Shown piece by piece: positions 1 to 12,774 of a stretch of DNA of 64,000 bases. A program made the position numbers and the translations under genes. Under the pieces are notes generated by a model. It was not told where the DNA came from. It searched no databases and worked only from the letters and a program-made list of their open reading frames with translations. This DNA comes from Pleurodeles waltl (taxonomy: Eukaryota > Chordata > Amphibia > Caudata > Salamandridae): assembly GCF_031143425.1 (NCBI RefSeq), contig NC_090439.1, positions 642,631,465-642,695,464 of the forward strand, given 5' to 3'. The stretch's first letter is position 1. Each line of letters starts with the position of its first letter.

Positions 1-448
1 TTTGGGAGCGGATGGACATGTGGAGTTTGGGGTCTCTGAGCTCACAACTTAAAAATGCATCTTTTAGTAAAGTTGATTTTAAGATTGTGTGTTTGAAAAT
101 GCAACTTTTAGAAAGTGGGCATTTTCTTGCTTAGTCCATTTCTGTGACTCTGCCTGTTTGTGGATTCCCTGTCTGGGTCAGTTTGACAGTTGGGGTGATT
201 GCACCTCACACTAGACAGTGACATAAAGGGAGCTGGGGTGTAGCCTGCATATCCTGATGAGCCATCAGTGCTAGGAGGGAGGGGAAGAGTGGTCACTCAC
301 ACCTGAAAGGGCTGAAAGGGCTGTGCCTGCCTTCACACAATGCAGTCTCCAACCCCCTGGTGAGTGTCTGGGGCCTGGCCTGGGCAAGGCAGGATTTCAC
401 CTTCAAAAGAGACTTTACTTTGAAGTAGGCCTACTTCAAAGGAGAAAT

Positions 449-458
449 TGGGTATAAG
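449..458 (+). promoter_or_regulatory. TATA-like box inside LTR-X
   Basis: GTATAAGAAG occurs here and again at about 38970 in the second copy of the repeat. It is the most plausible core promoter of this LTR. No transcription start can be assigned from sequence alone. Confidence 0.35.
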
Positions 459-1337
459 AAGGACACCCAAAACCACAGATTTGAGAAACACTTCTGGAAC
501 CAAGAGGAACCTCTGCCTGGAGAAGAGATGAATAGCTGAGGAAGAAGAGCTGCCCTGCCTGTGACTGTGCTTTGTGGAGCTATCCTGCAGTTGCTGCTTC
601 TGCCAGAGCAAGAGGGCAAAGACTAGACTTTGTGTGCCTTCCATCTCCAAGGGCTTGATTCAGAACTTGCCTCCTGTTGTTTGAAGTCTCACGGACAGCA
701 AAGACTTCTCTCTGCCAGCACCTGGAGTCTCTGGAGAGACTCCTACTCTGCCCTGTGGTGCCCATCCAGTTCCCGGGACCCTGAAAGGAGAAGCTGGCAG
801 CCTAAGAGGAAGAAATCCACGCACAGAGCGCCATGCGGGGAAAAGATTGACGCAACTCCGAAATGCGGCTGAAGAAACGACGCGCCGCCGGCTCCGTGGC
901 TGAGAATCGACGCTTGCCATAAACGCGACCGAAGAATCGATGCACTGAGCAGGAGAAACGACGTGCAGCATCGCTGACGGAGGCTGGGAGATCGCAACCC
1001 GCGCTGCGTGGTTTTCGGATCATCGTGCGGCTGAATTTCTGACGTGAACCATTGCGTGCATGTAAACATAACGCAAAGGCCTGCCTGGACCTGTGTGCAG
1101 GCCGAATCAACGCATCGCTCTCCTGCGGAGAGAAGAACCGACGCACACCGACTCGACAGAAGGGTGAAACGACGCAAGGTCTCGCTCATGAGTGACATCG
1201 ACGCACCGCAAGCCCTTTTCGACGCACACCCGCCCGTGCAGGGTTATTTTTGACACGCACCAGGTACATTTTCACGCTAGCAGCGCTAGAGTGTGTTTAA
1301 AACTACCTAAAGACTCTTTTTGATTTTTAGTTGATAA

Positions 1338-1342
1338 CTTGA
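1338..1342. other. Empty-site equivalent of the Gypsy insertion target
   Basis: The uninterrupted LTR-X copy reads TAACTTGACTTGTG here. In the second LTR-X copy a 10.6-kb Gypsy element lies at this exact point, flanked by CTTGA on both sides (39781-39785 and 50351-50355). Confidence 0.85.
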
Positions 1343-2494
1343 CTTGTGTATTGTGGATTTTTTTCATTTTGGTCTTGTTTTGTTTAGATAAATATTTCCT
1401 ATTTTTCTAAACTGGTGTTGTCATTTTGTAGTGTTTTCATTAAGTTACTGTGTGTGTTGGTACAAATACTTTACACCTAGCACTCTGAAGTTAAGCCTAC
1501 TGCTCTGCCAAGCTACCAAGGGGGTAAGCAGGGGTTAGCTGAGGGTGATTCTCTTTTACCCTGACTAGAGTGACGGTTCTTGCTTGAACAGGGGGTAACC
1601 TGACTGTCAACTAAAGACCCCATTTCTAACAGGGACCCACACAAGGTGTCATTTTACTTGGGAGACTGAGGGGAACGCTAGGTGGTAGGAAATTTGTGCC
1701 GGAGTGGTGATCCTACAAAGAAAAGTGAGGAAAATATGCTTTTTTAAGCACATTTTTAGGTTTGCAGAGGAGTCTGGGTAAGAAAATGTTGGGGGATCCA
1801 GGCAAGTCACCCCTCCCTGGACTCCTTGGGGTGTCTAGTTTTAAAGCATGTCTGGGTTTAGTAGGTTTTCCTAGATGAAGGCCGCACGCGGGACCAAAAT
1901 TATAGTTGCCCCCCCCGAACACAGGTAGTTTTGCAATAGATCATGTTGATGTGTCCATGTACTTATGTGATGTTCCAAACACTAAAATTGTGAAAAGAAA
2001 TGCACTTAGGTTATGTTTAAAAGACCTCTCACCCACCAACCAAGTTGGTGGCTTGCTTCATCATCGGGGTCCCACCAAGACACCTAGCATGTCACGGGTG
2101 TGCTGCAACGCCTCATTACAGCGGAGCAGGTTTTGTTATTTTTACCACACATAGTGGTTAGATTTGGCATGAGGGTGAGTGATGGTTCAGTAGATCAAAT
2201 TTTATTAACAAGAGATTTCGCAAAAATGAAATGCACTGTTAATAACAGAAGGGCCAAAAAAACGGAACTAATGATTCACAGCTCGTGAGCTGTAAAGCCA
2301 CGACAAGGCACCAACCGCTTTACAGTCCATTCACACACCTTTCATACATGACATGCACAGGATCATTCATGCCACCAGCCACGGGCCCAGCACATTACAA
2401 CAGACAGCGCCACTCAAGGGCCCATCACTTACATACTCCCTCATGCCTGATACAGCAATCACACCAGCTGATGGGAGTGTGTGGCAGTAGCCAA

Positions 2495-2745
2495 TAACAA
2501 GTCAATATTTGCACCGCCAGCCAAGCGCCACCTCACGCACACCGCCAGCAAAGCGCCACCTCACTCACACTGCCAGCCAAGTGCCACCCCACTCACACTG
2601 CCAACCCAGTGCCACTCTATGCACACCGCCAGCCAAGGGCCACCCTATGCTCACTGCCAGCCAAGCGACACCCCACGCACACCGCCAGGCAAGCGCCACC
2701 CCACGCACACTGCCACCCAAGCGCAACCCCACGCACACCAGCATC
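2495..2745. repeat. 28-bp minisatellite in piggyBac copy 1
   Basis: About eight to nine imperfect tandem units of ~28 bp, each containing GCCAGCCAAGCGCCACCCCA followed by a CGCACACC-type tail. The same array lies at the matching place in copy 2 (15985-16170). Because 28 is not a multiple of three, the array opens repetitive false reading frames in several phases. Confidence 0.9.
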
Positions 2746-2882
2746 ACTTTTTTGTTTTTAAACAACAAAGAAACCACTAATTATAAATAAGTACAAAACT
2801 ACAAACACAAAAGATCTAACTGAATAAATGACAGTAATGCCAACCATGAAACTGAACGTATGAAAGTATAAGCAGTTTACAC

Positions 2883-4652
2883 TCAACGTATTTCCCAATA
2901 ATTCTTCTGTGTGTGGTAACTCCTAAAACAGCCACCCACACACAGCCCAGGCTTTGAAGGACAATCATGGCAGTACATCCTAGTCTCCTTCCTGATACCT
3001 CTTCAAGCATAGACTACATCTCTTAGCAGGAATGTTTTTTTTTGGCTGTGGGAGGAATGTGCTCAGCAAAGTGATGATCTTTCAATCTAGCCATATCCTC
3101 CACAACTGCTTCTCTAGGAACTCTTGCCTGTACTAGCACAACAAGGCTTGCTATGATAGACTCCTGGAATTTCACAAATGTCATCCTTGACTCTGGAGAA
3201 CTATCCTTGAACACAACAAAAGCATTAAAAGTTGCCAAGTGGAACAGGTGAACCACTAATTTTTTATGCCAAACATAAGACTTATGAGTAGTGTAATGGT
3301 CCAACCTCTGATCTACTCTATCAACATCACTCATGTGCTTATTGTAGTCTAAAATGCACACAGTCTTGCGCACTTCAGCAACTTGACCCCAAACAGCCAC
3401 AGATGAAGTACTCTCATCATGGATCGCAGTTAGCATGTACACATTCCTCCTGTCTACAAATTTCAGAGCTAGCTGCTCATCATTCCTCAAGGCACTGCAA
3501 TGTCCCTTATCAAGTTGTTTACAGACAAGCTCTCTTGGATAGCCTTTCCGATTAGAGCAGATTGTGCCACAAGCAACAGTGTCCACTCCTTGAACAACTG
3601 AACTCCAGTGTAGAAGTTATCTACATGTAAATGGTGACCTTTGTTAAATAGTCATCTACCAAGTTCCCACACAATTTTCTCACTGACTCTAAAAGTGGGT
3701 GGACAACCAGGAGGGTCAATGCTGGAATCCCTATCAGAGTAGACACGGAAATTATAAACATATCCTGTACTACTTTCAGACAGCATATACAATTTAATTC
3801 CATACCGTGCCTTCTTGCTAGGAATGTACTGCCTAAAAACCAAACAACCCTTGAACAGGACCAAAGATTCATCTACAGATATTTCTTTGCCTGGAACATA
3901 GATCTCTGAAAAACGATCTACCAAATGATCAAGGACAGGTCTAATCTTAAAAAGACGGTCAGAATCAGGGTGATCTTGTGGCATTCATTATCTACAAAAT
4001 GCAACATCCAAAGAAGAAGCTCATACCGGTTACGACTCATGATTGCAGGAAATATAGCAGTTGCCATCAAGGGACTAGTAGACGAATATGAAGACAGTGA
4101 TGGCTCCCTTATCAGCCCCATTAAAAAAGTAAAACCCAAAAACATTTTCAACTCTTCCAGATTTATGGGAATCCACTGGCTAGCTCTAGAGTGTGGCATA
4201 AGTCTGGCAGCGTTGTCCCTCAAATTAGCTCTGCATACAAATTAGTCTGCTCAACAATCTCTTCCAAAAATATGTCATCCATAAACAACTCATAGAAGTT
4301 GACAGGCAAAAAGTTTTCCATATTAACTTGACACCCTGGGAAACCAGTAAACGCAGGCAACTGTGGCTGCTTCATGTTTGGTGCAACCCCCGTGTCAGTT
4401 ATTCCAATGGGAAGCGTTTCAGCCACTGGTTGCTCCCCCATTGGCACATCAGTGTCCTCCTCTAAAACAGACCCTTCATTAGCACTGAGAGTGGCTTCAT
4501 CATCAGATAATTCCTCTCTGACAGAAAATTCACTTCCAGAGTTTTGCACTTCCTCCTCTGCCTCAGATGCAGTCAGTCTCATAATCATGATCAGAAGACG
4601 ACTTAAAAAGCACACCAACAAACTGCTGAGCAGTCATCCTACATCTAGCCAT
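2883..4652 (-). pseudogene. piggyBac-family (PGBD-like) transposase pseudogene, copy 1
   Basis: Domesticated and active members of this family are DDD transposases that cut and paste at TTAA. The likely start is the ATG at 4652-4650, which begins an acidic N-terminal region rich in Glu, Asp and Ser. An in-frame stop follows after about 27 codons. The catalytic core is visible: a DESLVLFKG motif near 3870, a VDNFYTGVQLF segment near 3620 in a shifted frame, and NKHMSDVDRVDQ near 3330, which supplies the third acidic region. The C-terminal Cys-rich domain (CHDC...CVGGC) survives at 2883-3000 in yet another frame. Compared with copy 2, about 8 bp are missing near 3585 between the VDNFY segment and the next block, which breaks the frame. 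At least three frameshifts plus stops make it inactive. Family assignment is firm; the exact subfamily is not. Confidence 0.85.
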
Positions 4653-4659
4653 GATCCTT

Positions 4660-5180
4660 CCTAAAAAAAGTAACTGGACAAATGCACCACCAACAACCAG
4701 TACTGTGTAAGATAAGTAACAAACAATGTGTAGCTTTATCACTAAGAGTTATAAACTCAAAAACTATGCCGCTCACTTGCCTGAAAAAGCTTGACACACC
4801 AGCAACTACTCTGCACAGCCACAGCAATCACCAATGATATCCCACTAGAAAAAAAACAAATTAGACATAAGACAACACAATAATCATTGTGCATAAAACT
4901 AAGGACAATTTCATACACAATCCTGCATTCAGTACACCATGTACAAACATGTCATTCATGCCTGGCAGCAATACTCCTTTGGAGTAAATTTATTTACTTA
5001 CCTAAAAGATGCAACTACGCAAACTGCAGGACAACCGCTGCCAAAACCGCAACAAGCTACAGCAAAGAAAGCAAAAGCTTTGAACTAGAACAAAAAGGAG
5101 AAATAAACTGTTATTATCATATATGCAAATAATTTGCCAGTTGACAAACACCCCGCCATCAACCATTTTTAAATTTTTCT
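4660..5180. other. AT-rich flank of the piggyBac element, no gene
   Basis: This non-coding stretch matches 18125-18605 closely and sits directly upstream of the transposase start, so it would hold the 5' untranslated region and promoter of the element. I see no specific control site. Confidence 0.6.
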
Positions 5181-5189
5181 TAGTGTCTA

Positions 5190-6560
5190 GTGTTCTTTGC
5201 TTGGGAGCAGATGGGCCTAAAAAAACCCAGGCCAATCTGCCCCCAAGGGGGGCAGAAATGGCATAGAATATATTGCCACCTTTGGGGGGCGAGCCTTGCC
5301 CAAGTGGCCACCCCCCACACAAAGAACACACATGATCCCTGGTACCAAGCAGATTCTGCCCCCCTTTGGGGTAGATGGGCCTAAAAAAAAAAAATACAGG
5401 CCAATCTGCCCCAGTCCTTTTTGCCCCTTGGGGGTGACACGTGGCCAAGGGGGCGCCCCACAAACACAGAAAAAAAAGAACAAAAATAAAAACAAATCCC
5501 TAGCATCTTTATGGTGTCTGCTCCCCCTGGAGGCAGAAGGGCCTAAAAAAAATAGCCCCTTTGGGGGGTGACCCTAGCCTAAGGGGCCACCCCCCCACCC
5601 AAAGCACGCATACACACATGATCCCTGGCGCTAAGTGGATTCTGCCCCCCTTGGGGGCAGATGGGCCAAAATAAATAGGCCGGTCTGCCCCCAAGGGGGG
5701 CAGTACTGCCCAATAGTGCTTTTTGGCCCTTGGGGGTGACCTTTGCCCAAGGGGCGCCCCGCCAACACAAAAAAAACAAAAGAATGAAAGAGGAAAAAAT
5801 CCCTGACGTCTTTATGTTCCTGCCCCCCGGGGGCAGAAGGGCCTAAAGAAAATAGGCCAATCTGCCCCAAAGCGGGGCAGAAATAGGAGAGATTATATTG
5901 CCCCCTCGGGGTGGCGGCACTTGCTCAAGGGGCACACAAAGCACACACACACATGATCCCTGGCACTAAGTGGATTCTGCCCCCCTTGGGAGCAGATGGG
6001 CCTAAAGAAATAGAACTGCCCAATAGTGCTTTTTGCCCCTTGGCGGCAACCCTTGCCCAAGGGGGCACCCCCCAACATAAAAAAAACAAAAGAAAGAAAA
6101 AAGTAAAAATCCCTGGCGTCTTCATGGTTTCTGTCCCCCTCCCCCCAGGGGGCAGAAGGGCCTACAAAAATAGGCCAATCTGCCCCCAAGGGGGGCATAA
6201 ATGGCCTAGATTATATTGCCTCCTTTGGGGGGCAACCCTTGCCCAAGGCCCCCCCCACACACAAAGCACACACACACAAATGATCCCTGGTGCTAAGTGG
6301 ATTCTGCCCCCCCTGGGGGCAGATGGGCCTGAACAAAATAGGCCAAACTGCCCAATAGTACTTTTTGCCCCCTGGGGGTGACCCTTGCCCAAGGGGCCAC
6401 CCCCCAGCTTACATAAATCAGCCACAAAAACAATCCCTGGGTCTAGTTGCTTTCTGCCCCCCTTGGGGGCAGATCGGAATAAAAATAAAAAGCCGATCTG
6501 CCCCCAAGGGGGGCAGAAACAGCGATAAATATCATGCCCTCTCAAGGGGAGCGACCCTTG
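5190..6560. repeat. GC-rich palindromic tandem array in piggyBac copy 1
   Basis: Units of about 285-335 bp are marked by GATCCCTGG-type blocks at about 5335, 5618, 5951 and 6281. Each is rich in short palindromes such as CTGCCCCCAAGGGGGGCAG and CCCTTGCCCAAGGGG. A single equivalent unit lies in copy 2 at 18620-18900, so this array has expanded here or contracted there. The strong hairpins could form cruciforms. No coding function is supported. Confidence 0.85.
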
Positions 6561-6570
6561 CCCAAGGGTC

Positions 6571-8135
6571 ATAATACACATTTGGAGAATCGAAGCATCA
6601 TTATTTCACTTATTGCTTTAATAATTTGATTTTAATTATGACAGGTGACACCATTCCAATAAAGACTTTAGGTAGCTTTTAGTCATTTTTATCCCTTTCA
6701 CTTCACACATCCATTCAACACCTTTAAAATTCCCTCTTCAAGCTCATCACGGCTGATAACATTGAAAAGGTCTCTGGCAAAGAGTCCCCTCAAGGGCCAT
6801 GTTGGGCATTGCAGTGCTGGGCCAAAGAGGATCTGCAGACGATGAATCATGCCACCCAATTGGGATGGTGAGGGCCCTTGCTTCTGATTTATCAGACTCC
6901 CTTGACCTGCCCATACAGCTAAACAGCCATGAATCCATCCATGCATCCAGCCAACATCCATCTGTGGCTACATATTGATCATGTGCACCAGGTAAGGTGA
7001 AGTTTTCAGCATTTCAATAACATCTCTTATTTTGGAACGTTCTTTATAATATATCTATCTTGTCATGCAAGCAAAAACTCGAGTTGAAAGAAATTCACCT
7101 GCTCGCAAAAAAGAATGTTCTGTGAAAGGAAATCATTTTCCTAATTAGCTTCAAGGTGTACACATTACAGATCCCTGAGGGAAATCCAATAGAAAGCAGC
7201 CAAGCACAAAATGCTCTCTACTGTAACCGAAAATTAAACTTGACTCGGAAGCCGCCATGCAGTAAATACAGAGAAACAAGCTTATCTACAAATGTTGAGT
7301 GCACTGTGAACACTAATCAGATGAATAAAAATATGCAGCATTTTCTATTATTTTAAATGTGCATTGGGGGGAGCGGGGCCCTGTGATCCCACGGGGAATG
7401 CCATTAAATGACCATGCAATAATTATCAGAGGAGGCCAAAATCTGCTGCAGGCTTCTCCAGGGTACCTTCAGAGCTCACCTCTTGGGTTAGATAAAGGGT
7501 GCTCGACCGCTTAACTGGCTGTCTGACAGTGCCTGCTCGAAAAGCTATGCTTTCTAGTTCCGTCAGAATAATACACGCTGCTTAATCCTGGGAAATTCGT
7601 AAATATGATCCACAATACACTGTCTTTAGTGGACAGAAACATTTCATGTTCGTAATTTCCGAACTTTAAGTTGGCAGTTGACATGCTTTGCAAACAATGG
7701 ATGATTATTAGTGTTGTACGTTTTTGCTTCTTAGTATTTAGAAATATAGTTTTTTTTTATTTTTGCAAGGCTTGGTAGGGCATGCAGAAAACCATAATCT
7801 TTTTTTCATTTACTTTTTTTTATAATTTGGATTTAGCAACAAAGGGCATGACATTTATGCTTTGAATGTATTAAGAAAGGCCAACGGTGGTTCATAGCAA
7901 ATTAAATGATGGAATATCTAAACGAAAATGGTGATTGAGGTTTTGAACTAAAAAGATGTTTTGTGACAAAGAGACAGCGAAACATCACAACAATTATATA
8001 TTGTATAGTAAAGCAATATGCATAGTTGTATTTTATTCTCGTCCAATGGCTGTAAGAAATAGAGGTTTTAATTGAGGGGGAAGTGAGAACCCACCTCAAA
8101 TAATAATCACAATCCTTGTAAAGGTGAACCATAAT
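6571..8135. other. No recognisable feature
   Basis: AT-rich sequence with no open frame over 90 codons that resembles a known protein and no clear repeat structure. It is probably old, unrecognised transposon sequence. Confidence 0.5.
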
Positions 8136-8139
8136 AGTC

Positions 8140-10145
8140 GCTAAATAAACCTGTGCCTAACCCAATGGTAGCTTGGCACAATGCAGTCAGGTTTAGCTTA
8201 GTAGTAAGGAGTAAAGTATTTATGCAGTACTAAAACACTAATAAAATCGAAATGCAAAACAATATTAAAGAATGAATTAAAAAAATAAGGCACAATTTAA
8301 TAGACAGTAGACACCAAAATTACAAAAATCCAATCAGTAGAACCACTGGTAGTTTGGATTTTTATAGTTTTAAGTACAAATAGTGCCAAAAAGCACAAAG
8401 TGGCAATAATTGTTACTGATCATTGTAGAACAGGGCCAAGGTGCGCATAGATGCACTACATTAAACTCAGCCTGGAATTCACTGGTAGACATCAGCCAAA
8501 CAAAACCAAATGGGTTGACTAATTACTCAACTATGTTCTTCATAGGAGCCAGCATTACTCCCTTTCCACCTGAGATTTGTTTCTAACAGAAAGGAATGGT
8601 CAATGTATAAGGCAGTTGACCTGAGCTTTTCTGCATCCTCCCAGGAATATGGCTGTGCTATGGAACAATAGTGGAGGTTTGCCTACTGCACTATCAGCCT
8701 CCAGGGACATGCCCACGAATTTCCTGAACCCTTGCTTTACAGATTGCTAGGTATTACAAATCAAATGTTACCTCAAATTCACTTAGATATTTTTAGTGAA
8801 AATATGTGTAATGACATTGGAAAGAGGCTAGACAGCACACTTCTGAACAGTTTCTACCAAATCACTTTTGGAGCCCATGTTGGCAAATGATTAGAGGAAA
8901 GGTAAACAAATATCAATAGTGGAATAACAGAATAGTAGTACCTCCCTAACCTGTGAAATGGGGAAAAACAACATACTATGATGTATAAGGGTGTTGGGGC
9001 GGTTACAGGTGAGATATCATCATAGTCACCCTCAGAGGTCGACTGAACCTCTGGACTTGTTGACGAAGTCAGTAGTTAGGATCAAGCAAACCACAAATCA
9101 ATACCATAAACCCAATAAACAATATTAAACAGCATGGATAATTCAACTCTAAAACAAAACTCCAAACTGAATAAAGTTTCAAAGCTTTTTTCCAATCCCA
9201 AAATCAATGTCACATAAATCATGTGCAATACTAAATTATAAACATACATGAAGATCATAGGCTGATCAAAGTGTCTAAAAAGATTCAGTCTACTAAACAT
9301 TAATTCTGTTAAACACTCCATAATAATAATATAAATTAGCAACAACATAATATGCACATTGTTATTAAAATTCAAGGCAGATGATGGTGACATCAGAAAA
9401 TCATCAAATTACAATTTTAATAATCAATTTTAGACTTCAGGTTTCAGAGCTCAACCATTCCTAACGCTAACCAGGATTGTGACTTGCATGTGTGGGAACG
9501 GGCTAACACATACGGGCAAAAGCAAAAATAAAAGAAGACAAAACTAATTTGGAAAACATCTAATTAGGATAACTAACTATAAAAATATGTTGGTGTAAGT
9601 TACTAATTGGAAAAGAAAGCAAAGTCCTCTTGGGACAGCATATAAAGTTGATTCATCAAGCAGAGCATTCACCATATTCTGGCGTCGGTAGGCAGCAGCA
9701 TCAGGACAGTGCAGAACATGGGCTGCACATAGGACAAATCAGCAGTTCAGAAATAGTTTGCCTTATTAGTACTGAACCCCATAGCAGTATAGGGCAGTTA
9801 AGACTATGATCAAAAAAGCTAATCAGGAAACTCAGAACAGTAATGTGAGAGAGCAGACTAGGCAAGCATAGAACTTGTTCTCAGTAGAGCTGGTGATAGA
9901 TTGACTTCTGTTCCAAAGTTCTTCACTAATTAAAATACACAAATTCTATTTGATTAGTCCTTTTGGTGGGCATACACTGGGCGTTGATTTCAGCATCCAA
10001 TCACTGTGAATGGCACCACCAAGTTTGCAACTTTTCAAAATTTTCTCAGGAACAATATGTTGTCATCTTCCTCTGGCACAGGGTTCCGCCAAAATATTAC
10101 ATTTTTCTAATAATATGCCACATGCATTTCCTCTCTCATGGCACA
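8140..10145 (-). mobile_element. Possible old solo LTR, distant antisense relative of LTR-X
   Basis: The block at 8150-8260 (AATGGTAGCTTGGCA, then AGTAAAGTATTTATGCAGTAC and AAAACACT) follows the same order of words as the reverse complement of LTR-X at 1400-1560 (TTGGTAGCTTGGCA, GTAAAGTATTTGTACC, AAAACACT). This suggests a diverged LTR in the opposite orientation. The right edge is a guess and no target duplication was identified. No protein is encoded. Confidence 0.3.
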
Positions 10146-12770
10146 CAATAAACTAAACTAATATTCTTTCACATAAACTTCATGAATCTTCCTGTGAAAC
10201 GGCTAAACGTGAAACATGCTCTTCTGGAATACAGTAGAACATTCACATTACATTTGCAGTATAGAGAAAAAAATCCAGGTTAGAGGGAAAAATGAACAGA
10301 AACTTTTCCACTGCTGATTACAAAAATTAACTATGAGGCCTAGTCATGTTCAGAAACCCTAATACATAGTAATACAATTAATATATTAACAAAACTATTG
10401 CTCACCTTAAATTCAGATCAGATATGCAACACAATTTTGTTTTTAACATCATTCATGTTATGTCAAAACAATTTTAAACGCTTACTTACTTTTCTACGTT
10501 ATAAAAGTCATTTAATTCAACATAAGTGTTTTAATTCTCATTCATTTAATACTCATAGAACATTTTATTACTACTGGTTTCACTTGTAAATAATACTTTT
10601 CAGGATAATATCTATTAATAATTTACTCAAAAATAAATGCACTATATTTTTTTGTTGAACGTGGTTTCAGGATACGAAAGGTAGGCACAAATGGCTCACT
10701 GAAATTCAAACGTGCACATTTCATTTCTACCTATTTTCTCAGTTAAGCTTTTAAAATGCATGTTTATTAGTTGCCATACGCTATGTCTATGCCACTAATT
10801 TAATTATTCAATGTGATCTCTCTCAATATGAAATGAGAGTCAGTCTTTTAGCTTTCCCCAAACAACTCTTAACTGGGAAACAGCTGATTTGATGGTAACA
10901 CTTGAGTTACTTTCAGAGGGCTAAGGGGCCTGGGTTGCAAGAAACCAGAGAAATCAGTGCTCAGTGGCATAGAATGCAAGTGCATGAAGGCTGGTGCTCC
11001 TGAGGTAGGTGTGTAGTGGCAACTATCTGTAACCAAATGAATGTTTGTTGACAGTCTGCATACATTCGTTAGTGTCTGCAATTTCACTCATCGAAGAGCA
11101 AGAAAAAAATGTGCATGATGCAGAGGCCTGGTGGTGGCATAGTACATGGAAATGTGCAGGGAGGCTACATCAGCGAGCGATGATAGCATTTGTATTAGAT
11201 ATGCAAAATGCCAGATGGCTTTAAAACATCTGGCTTTGGTTGAACTGTGTAGATGCTTATAAAATCCACATATTTTTGGAAAATAAAATCTTGGTGGTTT
11301 GTTAAACTATGTATAAATGTCCTGTGAGTGAGTGATAATGAGTGATAATATAGAAGGTCTGTGCAGAATCTTCGTTGTGTGTCGGTGGGTGTTGGAGATA
11401 TACTCATTAGGACTAAGATAAGCCGCTTTCAGGCTGACCCATATAAAAGGGGAAACATCTCAGAACAATATGTTTTGCAGCTAGAAATACTGGTTTACCA
11501 TGTTGTTACCATGCACAGCTACCTATAGCTTGTTGCTCTGCTGAGATGATATGGCCCTTATGAGCCCTGATGGAATTTCCTCCCAGAGTACTTTATGGAT
11601 AATTATCCAGTCAATTTGGGGGACTTTTGCTGATACTTACATGCACCCTTTGTTAATTTAGGGTAACTCTTTTGTGTGGTTGTAGCACAATGTGTGTAAC
11701 AGGCAGCGTTGTGATGCATGTTATTAACTGTTTCCGCATGTTTACACAAACTAATTCCTACTATTTTCCAAAGGTACCTGCTTTGAACTTGCAGGTGTTC
11801 TATACGATCTCTCTGTGAAACCACACTACTAGGCCTCAGGACAAAAGAAGGTAGTACATTTCAGAAAGCCAATAACCATATTCAAATATTTTTTTCATTC
11901 AAATATAATAAATGATCGACTCCTAATTCCCTCTGCTCACGCTTTGATTCTTCCCAGAAATATGCAATTCACAGCCAGAGGTAAAACCAAAGCCACTCAA
12001 AGGTATTCTCAACATTCTTTTCGTAGCTTGGCTAAGGGACACACCTAACCCAGCAAGAAGTACCCCCAAGATGAACGAAACGACAATCACAGTGCGAAAC
12101 AAAAGTACATTTGTAAACATGTAGGGCTAAAATAATTAAGGTGACAACAGAGGCAATAATAAACTAATGTGGACAAACAGTGGTGCTTTCAAACTAGATA
12201 CATAATGATAAAAGGTGTATTCTAAATATCCATAACAGTGTATGGCAGCATGGCAGAATTCAAGAACGTTTTTAAAAAAAGTGAACGGAAGTCATTAGAC
12301 ATTAAGGGCTCTGAGCAGAGCCTGATCTGTGGTGAAGCAGCTATCCCTCATATGCAGAGGTTGAACTCGGGAGCCTGGCGAATCCTAAATTTATAAAATA
12401 CTCCTCAACTCTTAGACACTTAGGAGGGGATCTTTAGAATGGGCTGGAAATAAAAGCTGCAATTTACAACAATTCATCAAATATTCTTTCAGGTGTCAAT
12501 AATGAGAGTTTTATTTAGATTTAAAAGTTTTATTTATCATGAGATATAAATGTAATCCTTTCTTTATTAGTCATACAAATTTTGCAGAACTTTGCATAAA
12601 GCCTGTCCTGCAATCTATCACTATTCTAATATTCTAATTCTTGTAAGAGGAAATAATTTTAGTTGAAAATAGCAAAATAAACAAGGTTTCAAGAGGCAGT
12701 CTAGCCAGTGAAGCTATCAGTACTCATAAAGAATAGTGTAACATTATGTACCACTTCTGTGAACTGTTTA
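10146..12770. other. No recognisable feature
   Basis: Unique-looking AT-rich sequence. The short open frames here show no protein-family motifs. A TTAA at 12771-12774 marks the start of the next element. Confidence 0.5.
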
Positions 12771-12774
12771 TTAA
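12771..12774. other. TTAA target site at left end of piggyBac copy 2
   Basis: TTAA is followed directly by CTTCGCTGCCAGGCC, where the sequence changes from unremarkable AT-rich DNA to the arm of the element. TTAA is the obligate target of piggyBac transposases. The matching right-hand TTAA was not located. Confidence 0.5.

Larger units (their letters stand above)
1..1631 (+). mobile_element. LTR-like repeat LTR-X, copy 1 (left end outside window)
   Basis: This sequence aligns almost base for base with 38582-39785 joined to 50351-50653, which shows it is a dispersed repeat. The right end reads ATTTCTAACA in both copies. The other copy extends left to TGTAGGGGTC at 37951, so the unit runs TG...CA as an LTR does. 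A TATA-like GTATAAGAAG near 450 supports a plus-strand promoter. No protein is encoded; the open frames here are chance. The stretch 840-1230 is dense in CpG and repeats a CGACGC-type motif. The LTR identity is inferred from termini and promoter; the repeat status is seen directly. Confidence 0.6.
1632..6570 (-). mobile_element. piggyBac-derived element, copy 1 (degraded)
   Basis: The stretch is collinear with 15095-18900. In order it holds a shared left flank (1632-2490), a 28-bp minisatellite, a minus-strand piggyBac-type transposase pseudogene, a shared AT-rich flank (4660-5180) and a GC-rich palindromic array expanded relative to copy 2. It lacks the 2.3-kb left arm seen in copy 2 because it abuts the exact 3' terminus of LTR-X; that arm probably lies left of the window. 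The right boundary near 6570 is where the GC-rich array stops and is approximate. No TTAA-flanked terminus can be shown for this copy. Confidence 0.7.

Noticed and set aside
2495..2745. CRISPR-like array
   Set aside because: The 28-bp units are directly adjacent with no unique spacers, and the setting is a eukaryotic transposon.
2481..2790. Repetitive His/Pro/Thr-rich frames, also at 15924-16220
   Set aside because: They come from the 28-bp minisatellite read in several phases, not from genes.
5002..6581. Multiple Gly/Pro/Trp-rich frames
   Set aside because: They are generated by the GC-rich palindromic tandem array and change phase from unit to unit.
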